Part shown: positions 52,567-61,986 of the stretch, piece by piece | Layout of the letters: every line of letters begins with the position of its first letter | Position numbering within the stretch: the stretch's first letter is position 1 | Origin: Actinoplanes missouriensis 431 | Lineage (GTDB): Bacteria > Actinomycetota > Actinomycetes > Mycobacteriales > Micromonosporaceae | NCBI RefSeq assembly: GCF_000284295.1 | Contig: NC_017093.1 | Coordinates: forward strand, 868,001-932,000 | DNA length: 64,000 nt | Reading direction: 5' to 3' | The notes under the pieces: generated by a model | Told to the model about the DNA's origin: nothing | Seen by the model: only the letters and a program-made list of their open reading frames with translations | Databases searched by the model: none | Translations under genes and position numbers: made by a program

Positions 52567-52929
52567 GTGAGGTCACCACGGCGCTGCTCCCGGAACGGCT
52601 GTCCCCGACAGGCGGTCGCCACCCTGACCTACGTCTACAACGATTCGACGGCCGTGGTCGGGCCGCTGGCGGCGTTCGCCGAGCCGCACACCTACGACCT
52701 GTGCGAGCCGCACGCCCGCAGCCTCACCGCCCCGCGAGGCTGGGAGCTGGTTCGCCACGACGGCGACTTCGCGCCTCCGCCCCCCACCACCGACGACCTG
52801 GTGGCGCTCGCCGACGCCGTCCGCGAAGCCGCTCGTCCGGCCCCTGCGCGCCCGGACGAGGCCGACCACACCCCCGGGCACCAGACGGGCCGCCGCGGCC
52901 ACCTGAGGGTCATCCCGCCCTCGCACTGA
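52567..52929 (+). CDS. DUF3499 family protein
   Basis: A 120-residue protein. CSRNGCPRQAVATLTYVYND near the start, and HTYDLCEPHARSLTAPRGWE in the middle, carry the conserved cysteine and histidine pattern of DUF3499, likely a small zinc ribbon. Function unknown. It lies between whiB and manB in actinobacteria generally, as here, although several genes are interposed in this genome. Confidence 0.88.
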   Translation: MRSPRRCSRNGCPRQAVATLTYVYNDSTAVVGPLAAFAEPHTYDLCEPHARSLTAPRGWELVRHDGDFAPPPPTTDDLVALADAVREAARPAPARPDEADHTPGHQTGRRGHLRVIPPSH

Positions 52930-52931
52930 CC

Positions 52932-53080
52932 GGAACTCCACACGCAGCCCGGTGCAAGCCCGAGCGTGTTGAGTTGGGGCGCGCTCCGACCCGAAATCCA
53001 CACGTAGTCCCGCCCGAGCGGGAGCGTGTGGATTTCAGGCGCGGTCCGCACCCGAAATCCACACGCGGGGCCGGCCGGGT
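52932..53080. repeat. Tandem 60-bp palindromic repeats
   Basis: Two and a half units of about 60-61 bp start near 52933, 52993 and 53054 with GAAATCCACACG (first copy GAACTCCACACG). The middle unit is a perfect inverted repeat: GAAATCCACACG (52993-53004) against CGTGTGGATTTC (53025-53036), with an inner TCCCG/CGGGA stem. It separates DUF3499 from the convergent deacetylase gene and may act as a terminator or REP-like element. Confidence 0.8.
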
Positions 53081-53081
53081 G

Positions 53082-54026
53082 TTACAGGGCGATCAGCTTG
53101 AAGCGCTGGCGCAGCCACGGGAGCAGCGTGCGGTAGGCCGCGATGGTGTCCGGCTGCGCGTAGTCGTGCGACAGGATCACCGAGTCCTTCCGGGTGTGCT
53201 TCTGCACGATCCGGATGACCTTCTTGCGGTGAGCGGCGTGCGACTCGCCCTTCGGGTGCTCCCAGTCGCGCGGGTCGACATGCCAGTAGAGCGACTCCAT
53301 GCCGAGCTTGCGGGACGCCTTGACCAGGTTCGGCGTGAAGTTGCCGCCCGGCGCCCGCATGTACCGGATCTCCGCGCCCGGCACCGCGGCACGGATCGCG
53401 TTGTTCGTCCGCTCCAGGTCCGCCTTGATCTTCGCGGGCGGCTTCTTGCCGAGCTTGAGATCGTGGTTCCAGGAGTGGTTGCAGAGCGAGTGGCCGGCCT
53501 TCGCGATCGCCCTGACCAGCTCGGGATGCCGCTTCACCTGCGTGCCGACCACACAGAACGTGGCCTTGACGTTCGCCTTCGCCAGCATGTCGAGCAGCTG
53601 CGGCGTGTACGTCGGGTCGGGCCCGTCGTCGAACGTCAGCGCCACCCCGTCCCGGCCGGTCGTGGTGATGCTGCGGGCCGGGCCGTTGGTGCGCGGCTTG
53701 CCGTGCCGCTTGTCGGTGGTGGCGCTCTCGGTCCGGTCGCTGTTCTTCGCCGGGGTCGACTGCGACGCGGATACGGGCGGCGCGGCGGGCGGCGTGGTGG
53801 CCGCGCCGGCCGGCGAGCCCGCCGAGGACGAAGAAGCCGAGGACGGGGCGGCCGGGGTCGGCGAGGCCGGGGCGGCCGCTGACGCCGCGCCGGACGTGGC
53901 GGGCGCGGCCGCCGGCACCGACGTGGACGTGGACGTGGTCTGGGCCGCGGCGGCCTGGCCGAGAAGGGCCGTCATGATCAGCAACACGCTGATCGTGAAT
54001 GCCTTTCTGGTATGCGACAGCCGCAT
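53082..54026 (-). CDS. Secreted polysaccharide deacetylase (NodB domain)
   Basis: A 314-residue exported protein. A signal peptide (residues 1-28, cleavage near AAAQT) is followed by a 75-residue Ala/Ser/Pro/Thr linker and a carbohydrate esterase 4 domain. Motifs are LTFDDGPDPTYTPQLL (catalytic Asp and metal Asp), HSLCNHSWNHDLKL (H-x3-H metal ligands) and YMRAPGGNF. It removes acetyl groups from cell-wall or chitin-type glycans outside the cell. Confidence 0.93.
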   Translation of the reverse strand: MRLSHTRKAFTISVLLIMTALLGQAAAAQTTSTSTSVPAAAPATSGAASAAAPASPTPAAPSSASSSSAGSPAGAATTPPAAPPVSASQSTPAKNSDRTESATTDKRHGKPRTNGPARSITTTGRDGVALTFDDGPDPTYTPQLLDMLAKANVKATFCVVGTQVKRHPELVRAIAKAGHSLCNHSWNHDLKLGKKPPAKIKADLERTNNAIRAAVPGAEIRYMRAPGGNFTPNLVKASRKLGMESLYWHVDPRDWEHPKGESHAAHRKKVIRIVQKHTRKDSVILSHDYAQPDTIAAYRTLLPWLRQRFKLIAL

Positions 54027-54220
54027 GAAGCTTCCTCCCAGGTTTTGTCGGCGACTGACGACGATGCCTCGTTAAAAGGGCGGCCGCCAGTCGGGAGGCG
54101 TGTCAATCGTTCGAAAACGGGAACACGCTCGGGTTTGCTGGCGTATCATTGCGCACCCGCGCAAGCGGCACGCCAAAGGGCCGAGCCACCCGGAGGCGGC
54201 CCGGCCCTGCTGAGAGCTGC

Positions 54221-54595
54221 TCAAGCGGCGAGTTCGGCCAATTCCGCCTCGGTGAGCAGGCGCGACCGGATCAGGAAGCGGACGCCCTCCGGCGCCTCCA
54301 GCGAGAAACCCGCGCCCCGCCCGGGGACCACGTCCACGGTCAGATGGGTGTGCTTCCAGAGTTCGAACTGACTGGCCGACATCCAGAACGTGATGGGCTC
54401 CGGAACCCCCTCGATCACCAGAGACTGCAGCAGGACGTCGGAGCCACCGGTTCGGAACTCACCCTCCAGGTAGCACATCGGCGAGCTGCCGTCGCAGCAG
54501 CCGCCGGACTGGTGGAACATCAGCGGACCGTGCTGCTCCCGCAGCTGCCGCATGAGCGCGGCAGCCGCGGGAGTCACGTCAACCCGGGAGGCCAT
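54221..54595 (-). CDS. DUF779 family protein
   Basis: A 124-residue protein with MFHQSGGCCDGSSPMCYL and a later FWMSASQFELWKHTHLTVDV. The Cys-rich GGCCDG motif is the DUF779 hallmark. It follows an aldehyde dehydrogenase gene with 2 bp between them, the usual genomic partner. The function is unknown; a role in maturation or activity of the dehydrogenase is often assumed from context. Confidence 0.9.
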   Translation of the reverse strand: MASRVDVTPAAAALMRQLREQHGPLMFHQSGGCCDGSSPMCYLEGEFRTGGSDVLLQSLVIEGVPEPITFWMSASQFELWKHTHLTVDVVPGRGAGFSLEAPEGVRFLIRSRLLTEAELAELAA

Positions 54596-54597
54596 CT

Positions 54598-56121
54598 CTA
54601 GAAGAACCCGAGCGCCTTGGGCGAGTAGCTGACCAGCAGGTTCTTCGTCTGCTGGTAGTGGTCGAGCATCATCCGGTGATTCTCCCGGCCGATGCCGGAC
54701 TGCTTGTAGCCACCGAACGCGGCGTGCGCCGGGTACAGGTGGTAGCAGTTCGTCCACACCCGTCCGGCCTTGATCGCTCGTCCGGCCCGGTACGCCTGGT
54801 TCCCGTCCCGCGACCAGACGCCGGCACCGAGGCCGTACAGGGTGTCGTTGGCGATTTTGATGGCGTCGTCGAAGTCGCCGAACGGCGTGACCGAGACCAC
54901 CGGCCCGAAGATCTCCTCCTGGAAGATCCGCATCCCGTTGCGGCCCTCGAAGATCGTCGGCTGGACGTAGTAACCGCCGGCGAGGTCGCCGGGCATCTCG
55001 GCGCGAGCGCCGCCGACCAGCGCGCGGGCGCCCTCCTGACGGCCGATGTCCAGGTAGGACAGGATCTTCTCCAGCTGGTCGTTGGAGGCCTGCGCGCCGA
55101 CCTGGGTGTCGGTGTCCAGCGGGTTGCCCTGCTTGAGGTTCTCCACCCGCTTCACGCCGGCTGCGAGGAAGTCGGAGTAGTGGCTCTGCTGGATCAGCGC
55201 CCGGGACGGGCAGGTGCAGACCTCGCCCTGGTTGAGCGCGAACATCGCGAAGCCCTCGAGCGCCTTGTCGTAGAACTCGTCGTCGGCGCGGCTGACGTCG
55301 TCGAAGAAGATGTTCGGGCTCTTGCCGCCGAGTTCCAGCGTGACCGGGATCAAGTTCTCCGAGGCGTACTGCATGATCAGGCGGCCGGTCGTGGTCTCGC
55401 CGGTGAAGGCCACCTTGGCGACCCGGTTCGAGGACGCGAGCGGCTTCCCGGCCTCGACGCCGAACCCGTTGACGATGTTCACCACACCGGCCGGGATCAG
55501 GTCGCCGATCAGCGAGAACAGGTAGTGGATCGAGGCCGGCGTCTGCTCGGCCGGCTTGATCACCACGGCGTTGCCGGCGGCCAGCGCCGGCGCGAGCTTC
55601 CAGACCGCCATCAGGATCGGGAAGTTCCACGGGATGATCTGGGCGACCACGCCGAGCGGCTCGTGGAAGTGGTACGCCACGGTGTCCTCGTCGAGCTCGC
55701 CGGCGGTGCCCTCCTGCGCCCGGATCACGCCCGCGAAGTAGCGGAAGTGGTCGACGGCGAGCGGCAGGTCGGCGGCGAGCGTCTCGCGGACCGGCTTGCC
55801 GTTCTCCCAGGCCTCGGCGACGGCGAGCTTCTCGAGGTTCTGCTCCATCCGGTCGGCGATCTTGTTGAGGATGTTCGCGCGCTCGGCGGGGGAGGTGCGG
55901 CCCCAGGCGGGAGCGGCGGCGTGCGCGGCGTCCAGCGCCCGTTCCACGTCGTCGGCGGTGCCCCGGGCCACCTCGCAGAAGACCTGGCCGGTGACCGGCG
56001 AGGAATTCTCGAAGTACTGGCCCTTGGCCGGCGGGACGTACTCACCGCCGATGTAGTGGTCGTAGCGGGACTGGTAACTGACGATCGATCCGTCGGAACC
56101 GGGCGGGGTATAGATGGTCAT
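54598..56121 (-). CDS. NAD-dependent aldehyde dehydrogenase (acetaldehyde-type, ExaC/AcoD-like)
   Basis: A 507-residue aldehyde dehydrogenase. Catalytic cysteine lies in [14 protein letters not shown], the general base glutamate in LELGGKSPN, and cofactor residues in [20 protein letters not shown] and FTGETTTGR. The N-terminus [26 protein letters not shown] is that of the acetaldehyde/ethanol group. ATG 56121 has GAGGAGG 8 bases upstream. It sits between the GAF regulator and DUF779 in one direction. Confidence 0.94.
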   Translation of the reverse strand: MTIYTPPGSDGSIVSYQSRYDHYIGGEYVPPAKGQYFENSSPVTGQVFCEVARGTADDVERALDAAHAAAPAWGRTSPAERANILNKIADRMEQNLEKLAVAEAWENGKPVRETLAADLPLAVDHFRYFAGVIRAQEGTAGELDEDTVAYHFHEPLGVVAQIIPWNFPILMAVWKLAPALAAGNAVVIKPAEQTPASIHYLFSLIGDLIPAGVVNIVNGFGVEAGKPLASSNRVAKVAFTGETTTGRLIMQYASENLIPVTLELGGKSPNIFFDDVSRADDEFYDKALEGFAMFALNQGEVCTCPSRALIQQSHYSDFLAAGVKRVENLKQGNPLDTDTQVGAQASNDQLEKILSYLDIGRQEGARALVGGARAEMPGDLAGGYYVQPTIFEGRNGMRIFQEEIFGPVVSVTPFGDFDDAIKIANDTLYGLGAGVWSRDGNQAYRAGRAIKAGRVWTNCYHLYPAHAAFGGYKQSGIGRENHRMMLDHYQQTKNLLVSYSPKALGFF

Positions 56122-56158
56122 GGTCACGCCTCCTCTTCGAGGCGGACGTTAGTTGCCG

Positions 56159-57409
56159 TCAGGTTGCAACAACGTTGCAGAGCGCGAACTCCCGGGACAG
56201 CTCGGCGACGCGGCGGGCGGCCACCGGGTCCGTCGGCGTGAGAGCGGCGTAGGCCTGCCACATCTCCAGGTCGTCGGTGCCGAGCGGCCCGTTCAGCCAG
56301 GTCTGCAGCAGGCGGCGGTCACCGGTGGCGAGCACGGCGGCGCGCAGCCGGTCGTCCAGGCGCCGGCGCAGCCGGACCACACCCGGCGCGTCCGAGCCGG
56401 GCAACAACATTCCGGGGTACGCGGTGAGCGCCTCCGCCACTCGTCCGCCGTCCAGCAGGCGCCCGACCGTGCCGAAGTCCACGTCCATCGCGGCGCGCAG
56501 CCGGTAGGGCCGGGAGTCGAGCAGCTCCGGGCCGAGGATCCGGCGCAGCCGGGACAACTCGGCGCGGACCGTCACCGGGTTCACGTCGTCGCCGTACAGA
56601 TCGACGCCGAGCTGGTCGCCGGTGCGGCCCTCCGGGTGCACGGTGAGCAGGACCAGCAGCTCGGAGTGCCGGCGGCCCAGCCGCAGCCGCTTGCCACCCA
56701 CCGCGAGCAGCGCCTCGTCCCGGCCGAGTGCGGCGACCGCCGGGCGGTCACCGAGCGGCTTCGCCGCGCCCAGGTACGCCTCGGCGGCCAGTGCCGTCGC
56801 CCGGACCAGGGCCAGGCTGTGCGGGTTCGCCAGATGGTCCCCGCCGGTGACGTCGATGGCGCCCAGCAGCCGTCCGGTGCCGGGATCGTGGATCGGGGCC
56901 GCCGCGCACGTCCAGCTCTGCGCTGTGCGGCTGAAGTGCTCGGTCGCGAAGATCTGGATCGCGTGGTCGACGGCGAGCGCGGTCCCCGGGGCGTTGGTGC
57001 CGGCGTTCGCCTCGTCCCACCGGGCGCCGGGCACGAAGTTCATCGAGGCCGCGCCGCGCAGCGTGGCCGGGCGGCCCTCCACCCAGAGCAGGCGGCCGTG
57101 CGCGTCGCAGACCGCGAGGATGTGGTCGCCGTCGTCGGCCAGGCCGCCCAGCAGGTCCCGGAAGATCGGCATGACCCGGGCGAGCGGATGGGCCGACCGG
57201 TACGCCTCAAGGTCGTCGTCGGCCAGATCGATGGGGGCGGTGCTGTCGGCGCCGATGGACGCGGCCGACCGGGCCCACGAGTCGGCCACCACGCTGCGCA
57301 TCCGAGCCGGCCGGGCGTTGCCGGTCAGGAACTGCTCATGGGCGCGGCCTACCTGCCGGATCCGCTCGGCCGGGTCGTCTCCCGGGGTCAGGGCAAGCCA
57401 CGGATTCAC
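56159..57409 (-). CDS. GAF-domain transcriptional regulator with SARP-like winged helix
   Basis: A 416-residue regulator. The first 230 residues resemble the sensor region of AcoR-type acetoin/aldehyde regulators (RSVVADSWARSAASIGA, GTNAPGTALAVDHAIQIFATEHF, GAIDVTGGDHLANPHSL). The rest replaces the usual sigma-54 AAA domain with an OmpR/SARP-like winged helix (KRLRLGRRHSELLVLL, LYGDDVNPVTVRAELSRLRR). GTG 57409 was chosen because GGAGG lies 8 bases upstream. It is placed 37 bp before the aldehyde dehydrogenase, so it probably activates that operon in response to an aldehyde or alcohol. Confidence 0.88.
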   Translation of the reverse strand: MNPWLALTPGDDPAERIRQVGRAHEQFLTGNARPARMRSVVADSWARSAASIGADSTAPIDLADDDLEAYRSAHPLARVMPIFRDLLGGLADDGDHILAVCDAHGRLLWVEGRPATLRGAASMNFVPGARWDEANAGTNAPGTALAVDHAIQIFATEHFSRTAQSWTCAAAPIHDPGTGRLLGAIDVTGGDHLANPHSLALVRATALAAEAYLGAAKPLGDRPAVAALGRDEALLAVGGKRLRLGRRHSELLVLLTVHPEGRTGDQLGVDLYGDDVNPVTVRAELSRLRRILGPELLDSRPYRLRAAMDVDFGTVGRLLDGGRVAEALTAYPGMLLPGSDAPGVVRLRRRLDDRLRAAVLATGDRRLLQTWLNGPLGTDDLEMWQAYAALTPTDPVAARRVAELSREFALCNVVAT

Positions 57410-57483
57410 CAGAGGTACCTCCAGACCCACCCATCGTGACGCCCGTCACGCCCGGAGACAACAGTGCTTCCTATGCTTCGGCG

Positions 57484-58182
57484 GTGCGAACCTGGCCCCG
57501 TACCCCCGAGGAAGCCCTTGCGACGCAGGAGGTCTTGCGCTCCCGCCTGATCTCCGCCCCCGGACCGGCGGAAATCGATACGGTGGCGGGACTGGACGTG
57601 GCCTATGACGGCGACCGCCTCGGCGCGGCCGTCGTGGTGCTCGACTACGCGGATCTCTCGGTGCGCGACACCGCCGTGGTCCTCGGCCGGCCCGCGTTCC
57701 CCTATGTGCCGGGCCTGTTCGCGTTCCGCGAGGTGCCGGCCCTGCTGGAGGCGCTGGAGAAGCTGACCGTGCGGCCGGACGTGCTGATCTGCGACGGACA
57801 CGGCGTGGCCCACCCACGCCGGTTCGGGCTGGCCGCGCATCTCGGCGTGCTCACCGATCTGCCGGCGTTCGGGGTGGGCAAGACGCGGCTGGTCGGCGAG
57901 TTCGCGCCGGTCGGCGAGGAACGGGGTGACCGGTCGCCGCTGATCGACGCGGGGGAGACCGTGGGCGCGGTGCTGCGGACCCGCGCCCGGGTGAAGCCGG
58001 TCTTCGTCTCGGCGGGGCATCGGATGGACCTCGACAGCGCGTGCCGGATGACGCTGCGGCTCACCCCGGAGTACCGCCTGCCGGAAACCACCCGGGCGGC
58101 GGACCGGGCCTGCCGGGATCTCCTGCTGAGGCCTTCCGGCGCAGGTCGCCCCGGTACCCTCAGCCCAAAGGGGACTCATTGA
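57484..58182 (+). CDS. nfi: Endonuclease V (deoxyinosine 3' endonuclease)
   Basis: A 232-residue enzyme that nicks DNA near deoxyinosine and starts repair of deaminated adenine. Motifs: TVAGLDVAYDGD (metal Asp), FPYVPGLFAFREVPALLEAL (the PYIPG-type wedge), LICDGHGVAHPRRFGLAAHL and GVGKTRLVG. GTG 57484 fits the family length; an in-frame GTG at 57436 would add 16 residues. It is 10 bp upstream of manB. Confidence 0.92.
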   Translation: MRTWPRTPEEALATQEVLRSRLISAPGPAEIDTVAGLDVAYDGDRLGAAVVVLDYADLSVRDTAVVLGRPAFPYVPGLFAFREVPALLEALEKLTVRPDVLICDGHGVAHPRRFGLAAHLGVLTDLPAFGVGKTRLVGEFAPVGEERGDRSPLIDAGETVGAVLRTRARVKPVFVSAGHRMDLDSACRMTLRLTPEYRLPETTRAADRACRDLLLRPSGAGRPGTLSPKGTH

Positions 58183-58192
58183 GGAGCGAGCG

Positions 58193-59572
58193 GTGACGGA
58201 TCTGTCGCAGATCATCAAGGCGTACGACGTCCGAGGCGTCGTCCCGGATCAGCTCAACGAGCCGGTGGCCCGGGCGCTGGGCACGGCGTTCGTCGAGATG
58301 CTGCGGGAGTCGGGCGACGAGCCGGACCAGATCGTGATCGGTCACGACATGCGCGACTCGGGTCCCGGGCTGGCCGCCGCGTTCGCCCGCGGAGTCAACG
58401 CGGCCGGCGCCGCCGTGATCAACATCGGGCTCGCCTCCACCGACCAGCTCTACTACGCCTCCGGCTCGCTGAACCTGCCCGGCGCCATGTTCACCGCCAG
58501 CCACAACCCGGCGCAGTACAACGGGATCAAGCTGTGCCGCTCCGGCGCCCGGCCGGTCGGCCAGGACAGTGGTCTCGTGGTGGTCCGGCAGCGCGCCCAG
58601 GAGCTGCTCGGTGACCTGAACGCGGAGGCCGACGGCCCCACGCGGGTCGAGCAGCGGGATTCGCTCAAGGACTACGCGGCGCACCTGCGCTCGCTCGTCG
58701 ACCTCGCCGGCATCCGGCCGCTCAAGGTGATCGTGGACGCCGGCAACGGCATGGGTGGCTACACGGTTCCGGCGGTGCTCGGCGACCAGGTGCTGCCGGC
58801 GCTGCCGCTGGAGATCGTCCCGCTCTACTTCGAGCTGGACGGCTCGTTCCCCAACCACGAGGCCAACCCGCTGGACCCGGCGAACCTGGTCGACCTGCAG
58901 AAGGCGGTCCGCGAGCAGGGCGCGGACATCGGCCTGGCGTTCGACGGCGACGCGGACCGCTGCTTCGTGGTGGACGAGAAGGGTGACCCGGTCTCCCCGT
59001 CGGCGATCACCGCGCTGGTCGCCGCCCGCGAGCTCGCCAAGTTCCCGGGCAGCACGGTCATCCACAACCTGATCACCTCGGCCGCGGTCCCGGAGATCAT
59101 CACGGAGCGCGGCGGCAAGCCGGTGCGCAGCCGGGTCGGGCACTCGTTCATCAAGGCCGAGATGGCGGCGAGCAACGCGGTCTTCGGCGGCGAGCACTCG
59201 GCGCACTACTACTTCCGCGACTTCTGGTTCGCCGACACCGGCATGCTCGCCGCGATGCACGTGCTGGCCGCGTTCGGCGGGCAGGACCTGCCGCTGAGCG
59301 AGTTCGCCGCGGAGTACGAGCGGTACGTCGCCTCAGGTGAGATCAATTCCACGGTCGCGGACGCCGCTGCCAAGATCGAAGAGGTGCGCGCCGCGTTCCC
59401 GGACGCCCGGGTGGACGACCTCGACGGTCTGACCTTCGAGGTCGGCGGGGGTGCCTGGTTCAACCTGCGCGCCTCGAACACCGAGCCGCTGCTGCGTCTC
59501 AACGTCGAGGCGCCCGACGCGCGGCGGATGGCGGAGCTGCGTGACGAGGTCCTCGCGATCGTTCGTGGATAG
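58193..59572 (+). CDS. manB: Phosphomannomutase/phosphoglucomutase
   Basis: A 459-residue alpha-D-phosphohexomutase. Motifs in order: KAYDVRGVVPDQLNEPVA, the phosphoserine loop TASHNPAQYNGIK, the metal loop AFDGDADRCFVVD, FGGEHSAHYYFRDF (sugar-binding) and ASNTEPLLRLNVEA (phosphate-binding). It converts mannose-6-phosphate to mannose-1-phosphate, the substrate of ManC. GTG 58193 has GAGGAGCGAG upstream. Confidence 0.95.
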   Translation: MTDLSQIIKAYDVRGVVPDQLNEPVARALGTAFVEMLRESGDEPDQIVIGHDMRDSGPGLAAAFARGVNAAGAAVINIGLASTDQLYYASGSLNLPGAMFTASHNPAQYNGIKLCRSGARPVGQDSGLVVVRQRAQELLGDLNAEADGPTRVEQRDSLKDYAAHLRSLVDLAGIRPLKVIVDAGNGMGGYTVPAVLGDQVLPALPLEIVPLYFELDGSFPNHEANPLDPANLVDLQKAVREQGADIGLAFDGDADRCFVVDEKGDPVSPSAITALVAARELAKFPGSTVIHNLITSAAVPEIITERGGKPVRSRVGHSFIKAEMAASNAVFGGEHSAHYYFRDFWFADTGMLAAMHVLAAFGGQDLPLSEFAAEYERYVASGEINSTVADAAAKIEEVRAAFPDARVDDLDGLTFEVGGGAWFNLRASNTEPLLRLNVEAPDARRMAELRDEVLAIVRG

Positions 59573-59616
59573 GATCGCCTCGACCAACTCACGTCGGTGC
59601 GATAAGGAGTCAACCG

Positions 59617-59808
59617 GTGGCGCTCGATCAGCAGTTGCTGGACATTCTGGCGTGCCCGGACACGCATCACGCCCCGCTCGACTACGACGCCGACGCGCAG
59701 ACGCTGACGTGCACCGAGTGCGGTCTGATCTTCGAGGTGCGGGACGACATCCCGATCCTCCTGCTCGACGAGGCTCGCAAGCCGGGGACCGCGACGGAGG
59801 CGTCCTGA
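59617..59808 (+). CDS. Trm112 family zinc-ribbon protein
   Basis: A 63-residue protein: LLDILACPDTHHAPLDYD and LTCTECGLIFEVRDDIPILL are the two halves of the Trm112/UPF0434 zinc ribbon. Bacterial members may activate methyltransferases or act as small chaperones. It lies between manB and the SIS gene, overlapping the latter by one base (TGATG). Confidence 0.92.
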   Translation: MALDQQLLDILACPDTHHAPLDYDADAQTLTCTECGLIFEVRDDIPILLLDEARKPGTATEAS

Positions 59809-61031
59809 TGGTGAACCCGATGGACGGCACCGCCGGGGTCAACGGACACCGGATCGCCGACGAGGCGCTGCTCGACGACGAGAAATCGATGCTCGGCAAC
59901 GACCCGGGCGGCATGCTCCGGGCCACCGCGTCGGCAGGCGCCCAGGTCCGTGAGTCGGCGGCGCTCGCCGCCGAGGTGGACCTGAGCATGCTCGCCGACG
60001 AGGGCCGCCCGCGGGCCGTCGTGGTCGCCGGCATCGGCACCGCCGGCCTCACCGGCAACATCCTGGCCACCGTCGCCGGGCCGCGCTGCCCGGTGCCGAT
60101 CATCGGGCACCGCAGCGCCGGCGTGCCCGGCTGGGTCGGCGCGGCCGACGTGGTGATCGCGGTCTCCGCGTCCGGCCGCAGCCCGGAGGCGCTCGCCGCC
60201 GCCGAGGCCGCCGCCCGTCGCGGCGCCCGGCTGGTCGCGATCGGCAACCCCGGCTCCGAGCTGGAGGCGATGGCCGAGCGGGCCCGCGCGCCGTTCATCG
60301 GTGTGCCGCGTCGCGCGCCGGCCCGGGCCACGATCTGGGGCCTGACCATTCCGGTGCTCTTCGCCGGCCGGGCCCTGGGCCTGGTCAAGGTCACCGAGGC
60401 GGACATCGCCGAGACCGCGACCCGGCTGGACGCGGACGCCGAGCGCTGCCGTCCCGCCGCTGACTCGTTCGTCAACCCGGCCAAGGCGCTCGCGCTCGGC
60501 CTGGCCGGCTCGGTCCCGATCGTCTGGGGCTCGTCGCCGCTGGCCACGGTCGCGGCGCGGCGCTTCGGCGACACCCTGGCCGCCAACGCGAGGTACCCGG
60601 TGATGGCCGGCGCGCTCGGCGAGGCCGGCCGGGGCCGGGTGGGCCTGCTCGACGGCGTCTTCGGCGGCCTCGCCGAGACGAACCGGGACATCTTCGCCGA
60701 CCCGGACGAGACCGACGAGAGCGTCACCCGGCTGCGCCTGGTGGTCCTGCGCGACGGCGGTCTGAACCCGGAGGACGACGCCGACGAGCCGGTCGCCGTC
60801 GAGGAGCGCCGCGCCGACGCCATCCAGACCCTGGCCGAGCGGCGCGGTGTGCGCTGCGACGTGCTCACCGCCGAGGGTGGCTCGGCGCTGGAGCGGCTCG
60901 CCTCGCTGGTCGCCGTCCCCGACTTCGCGTCGCTCTACCTGGCGCTGGCGCACGGGCTCGACCCGATGGCCGTGCCCGCGATCAGCGAGATGAAAGAGCT
61001 GGCCAACCCCATCGTGGATGGGATCGCGTGA
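59808..61031 (+). CDS. SIS-domain protein, phosphoglucose/phosphomannose isomerase-like
   Basis: A 407-residue protein with two sugar-isomerase (SIS) folds. AVVVAGIGTAGLTGNILATV and DVVIAVSASGRSPEALAAAE are the phosphosugar loops of the first. The end FASLYLALAHGLDPMAVPAISEMKE fits the bacterial PGI/PMI C-terminal domain. In this gene neighbourhood it is a likely bifunctional glucose/mannose-6-phosphate isomerase or a regulator. ATG 59808 overlaps the Trm112 stop by one base; its own stop overlaps the next start. Confidence 0.88.
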   Translation: MVNPMDGTAGVNGHRIADEALLDDEKSMLGNDPGGMLRATASAGAQVRESAALAAEVDLSMLADEGRPRAVVVAGIGTAGLTGNILATVAGPRCPVPIIGHRSAGVPGWVGAADVVIAVSASGRSPEALAAAEAAARRGARLVAIGNPGSELEAMAERARAPFIGVPRRAPARATIWGLTIPVLFAGRALGLVKVTEADIAETATRLDADAERCRPAADSFVNPAKALALGLAGSVPIVWGSSPLATVAARRFGDTLAANARYPVMAGALGEAGRGRVGLLDGVFGGLAETNRDIFADPDETDESVTRLRLVVLRDGGLNPEDDADEPVAVEERRADAIQTLAERRGVRCDVLTAEGGSALERLASLVAVPDFASLYLALAHGLDPMAVPAISEMKELANPIVDGIA

Positions 61032-61969
61032 GCGCTGAGGGCGGCACCAAGGCGATCATCGCGGCGCTCAGCGCGAACCTCGGGATCGCGGTCACCAAGT
61101 TCGGGGCGTACCTTCTGACCGGCTCGTCGTCGATGCTCGCCGAGTCGATCCACTCGGTGGCCGACTCGGGCAACCAGCTGCTGCTCCTGGTCGGCGGCAA
61201 GAAGGCGAAACGGCAGGCAACCCCGGAACACCCCTTCGGGTACGGGCGGGAGCGTTACATCTATGCGTTCATCGTCTCGATCGTGCTGTTCACGGTGGGT
61301 GGGCTGTTCGCGCTCTACGAGGCGTACCACAAGTGGCAGCACCCGGAGGGCATCGAGTCCTGGCAGTGGGTGCCGGTCGCGGTGCTGGTGGTCGCGATCG
61401 GCCTGGAGAGCTACTCGTTCTACACCGCTGTCACCGAGTCGAACCGCACGCGAGGCGGGACGTCCTGGGTGAACTACGTGCGCCGGGCCAAGGCGCCGGA
61501 ACTGCCCGTGGTGCTGCTGGAGGACAGCGGCGCCCTGGTCGGCCTGGTGTTCGCGCTGTTCGGCGTGGGGATGACCCTGATCACCGGGAACGGGCGCTGG
61601 GACGCGGCCGGCACCGCGGCGATCGGCCTGCTGCTGGTGGCGATCGCCGCGATCCTGGCGATCGAGACGAAAAGCCTGCTGCTCGGCGAGGGCGCGAACC
61701 CGGAGGCGGTCCGGAAGATCGAGCAGGCGGTGCTCGCCGGTGGCGGCATCGAGCGGATCATCCACATGAAGACGCTGCACCTCGGCCCGGAGGAACTGCT
61801 GGTCGCCGTGAAGATCGCGGTGCCGCCGACGGAGAGCGCCGAAGAGGTGGCCAAGCACATCGACGAGACCGAGGTCCGGATCCGGGAAGCGGTCCCGATC
61901 GCCCGGGTGATCTACATCGAGCCGGACATCTACCGGGCTTCGGCAGCATCCTCCGCAGCCGCCGGATAG
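61028..61969 (+). CDS. Cation diffusion facilitator family transporter
   Basis: A 313-residue metal/proton antiporter with six hydrophobic segments. The first metal motif HSVAD (in AESIHSVADSGNQLLLL) is intact. In the second the usual HxxxD is replaced by EDSGA (VVLLEDSGALVGLVFALF), as in the SLC30A9-like branch, so metal choice may differ from zinc exporters. The C-terminal cytoplasmic domain is present (IERIIHMKTLHLGPEELLVAVKI). GTG start overlaps the upstream stop. Confidence 0.92.
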   Translation: MSAEGGTKAIIAALSANLGIAVTKFGAYLLTGSSSMLAESIHSVADSGNQLLLLVGGKKAKRQATPEHPFGYGRERYIYAFIVSIVLFTVGGLFALYEAYHKWQHPEGIESWQWVPVAVLVVAIGLESYSFYTAVTESNRTRGGTSWVNYVRRAKAPELPVVLLEDSGALVGLVFALFGVGMTLITGNGRWDAAGTAAIGLLLVAIAAILAIETKSLLLGEGANPEAVRKIEQAVLAGGGIERIIHMKTLHLGPEELLVAVKIAVPPTESAEEVAKHIDETEVRIREAVPIARVIYIEPDIYRASAASSAAAG

Positions 61970-61986
61970 CTGCTACTTTGCCGGGT

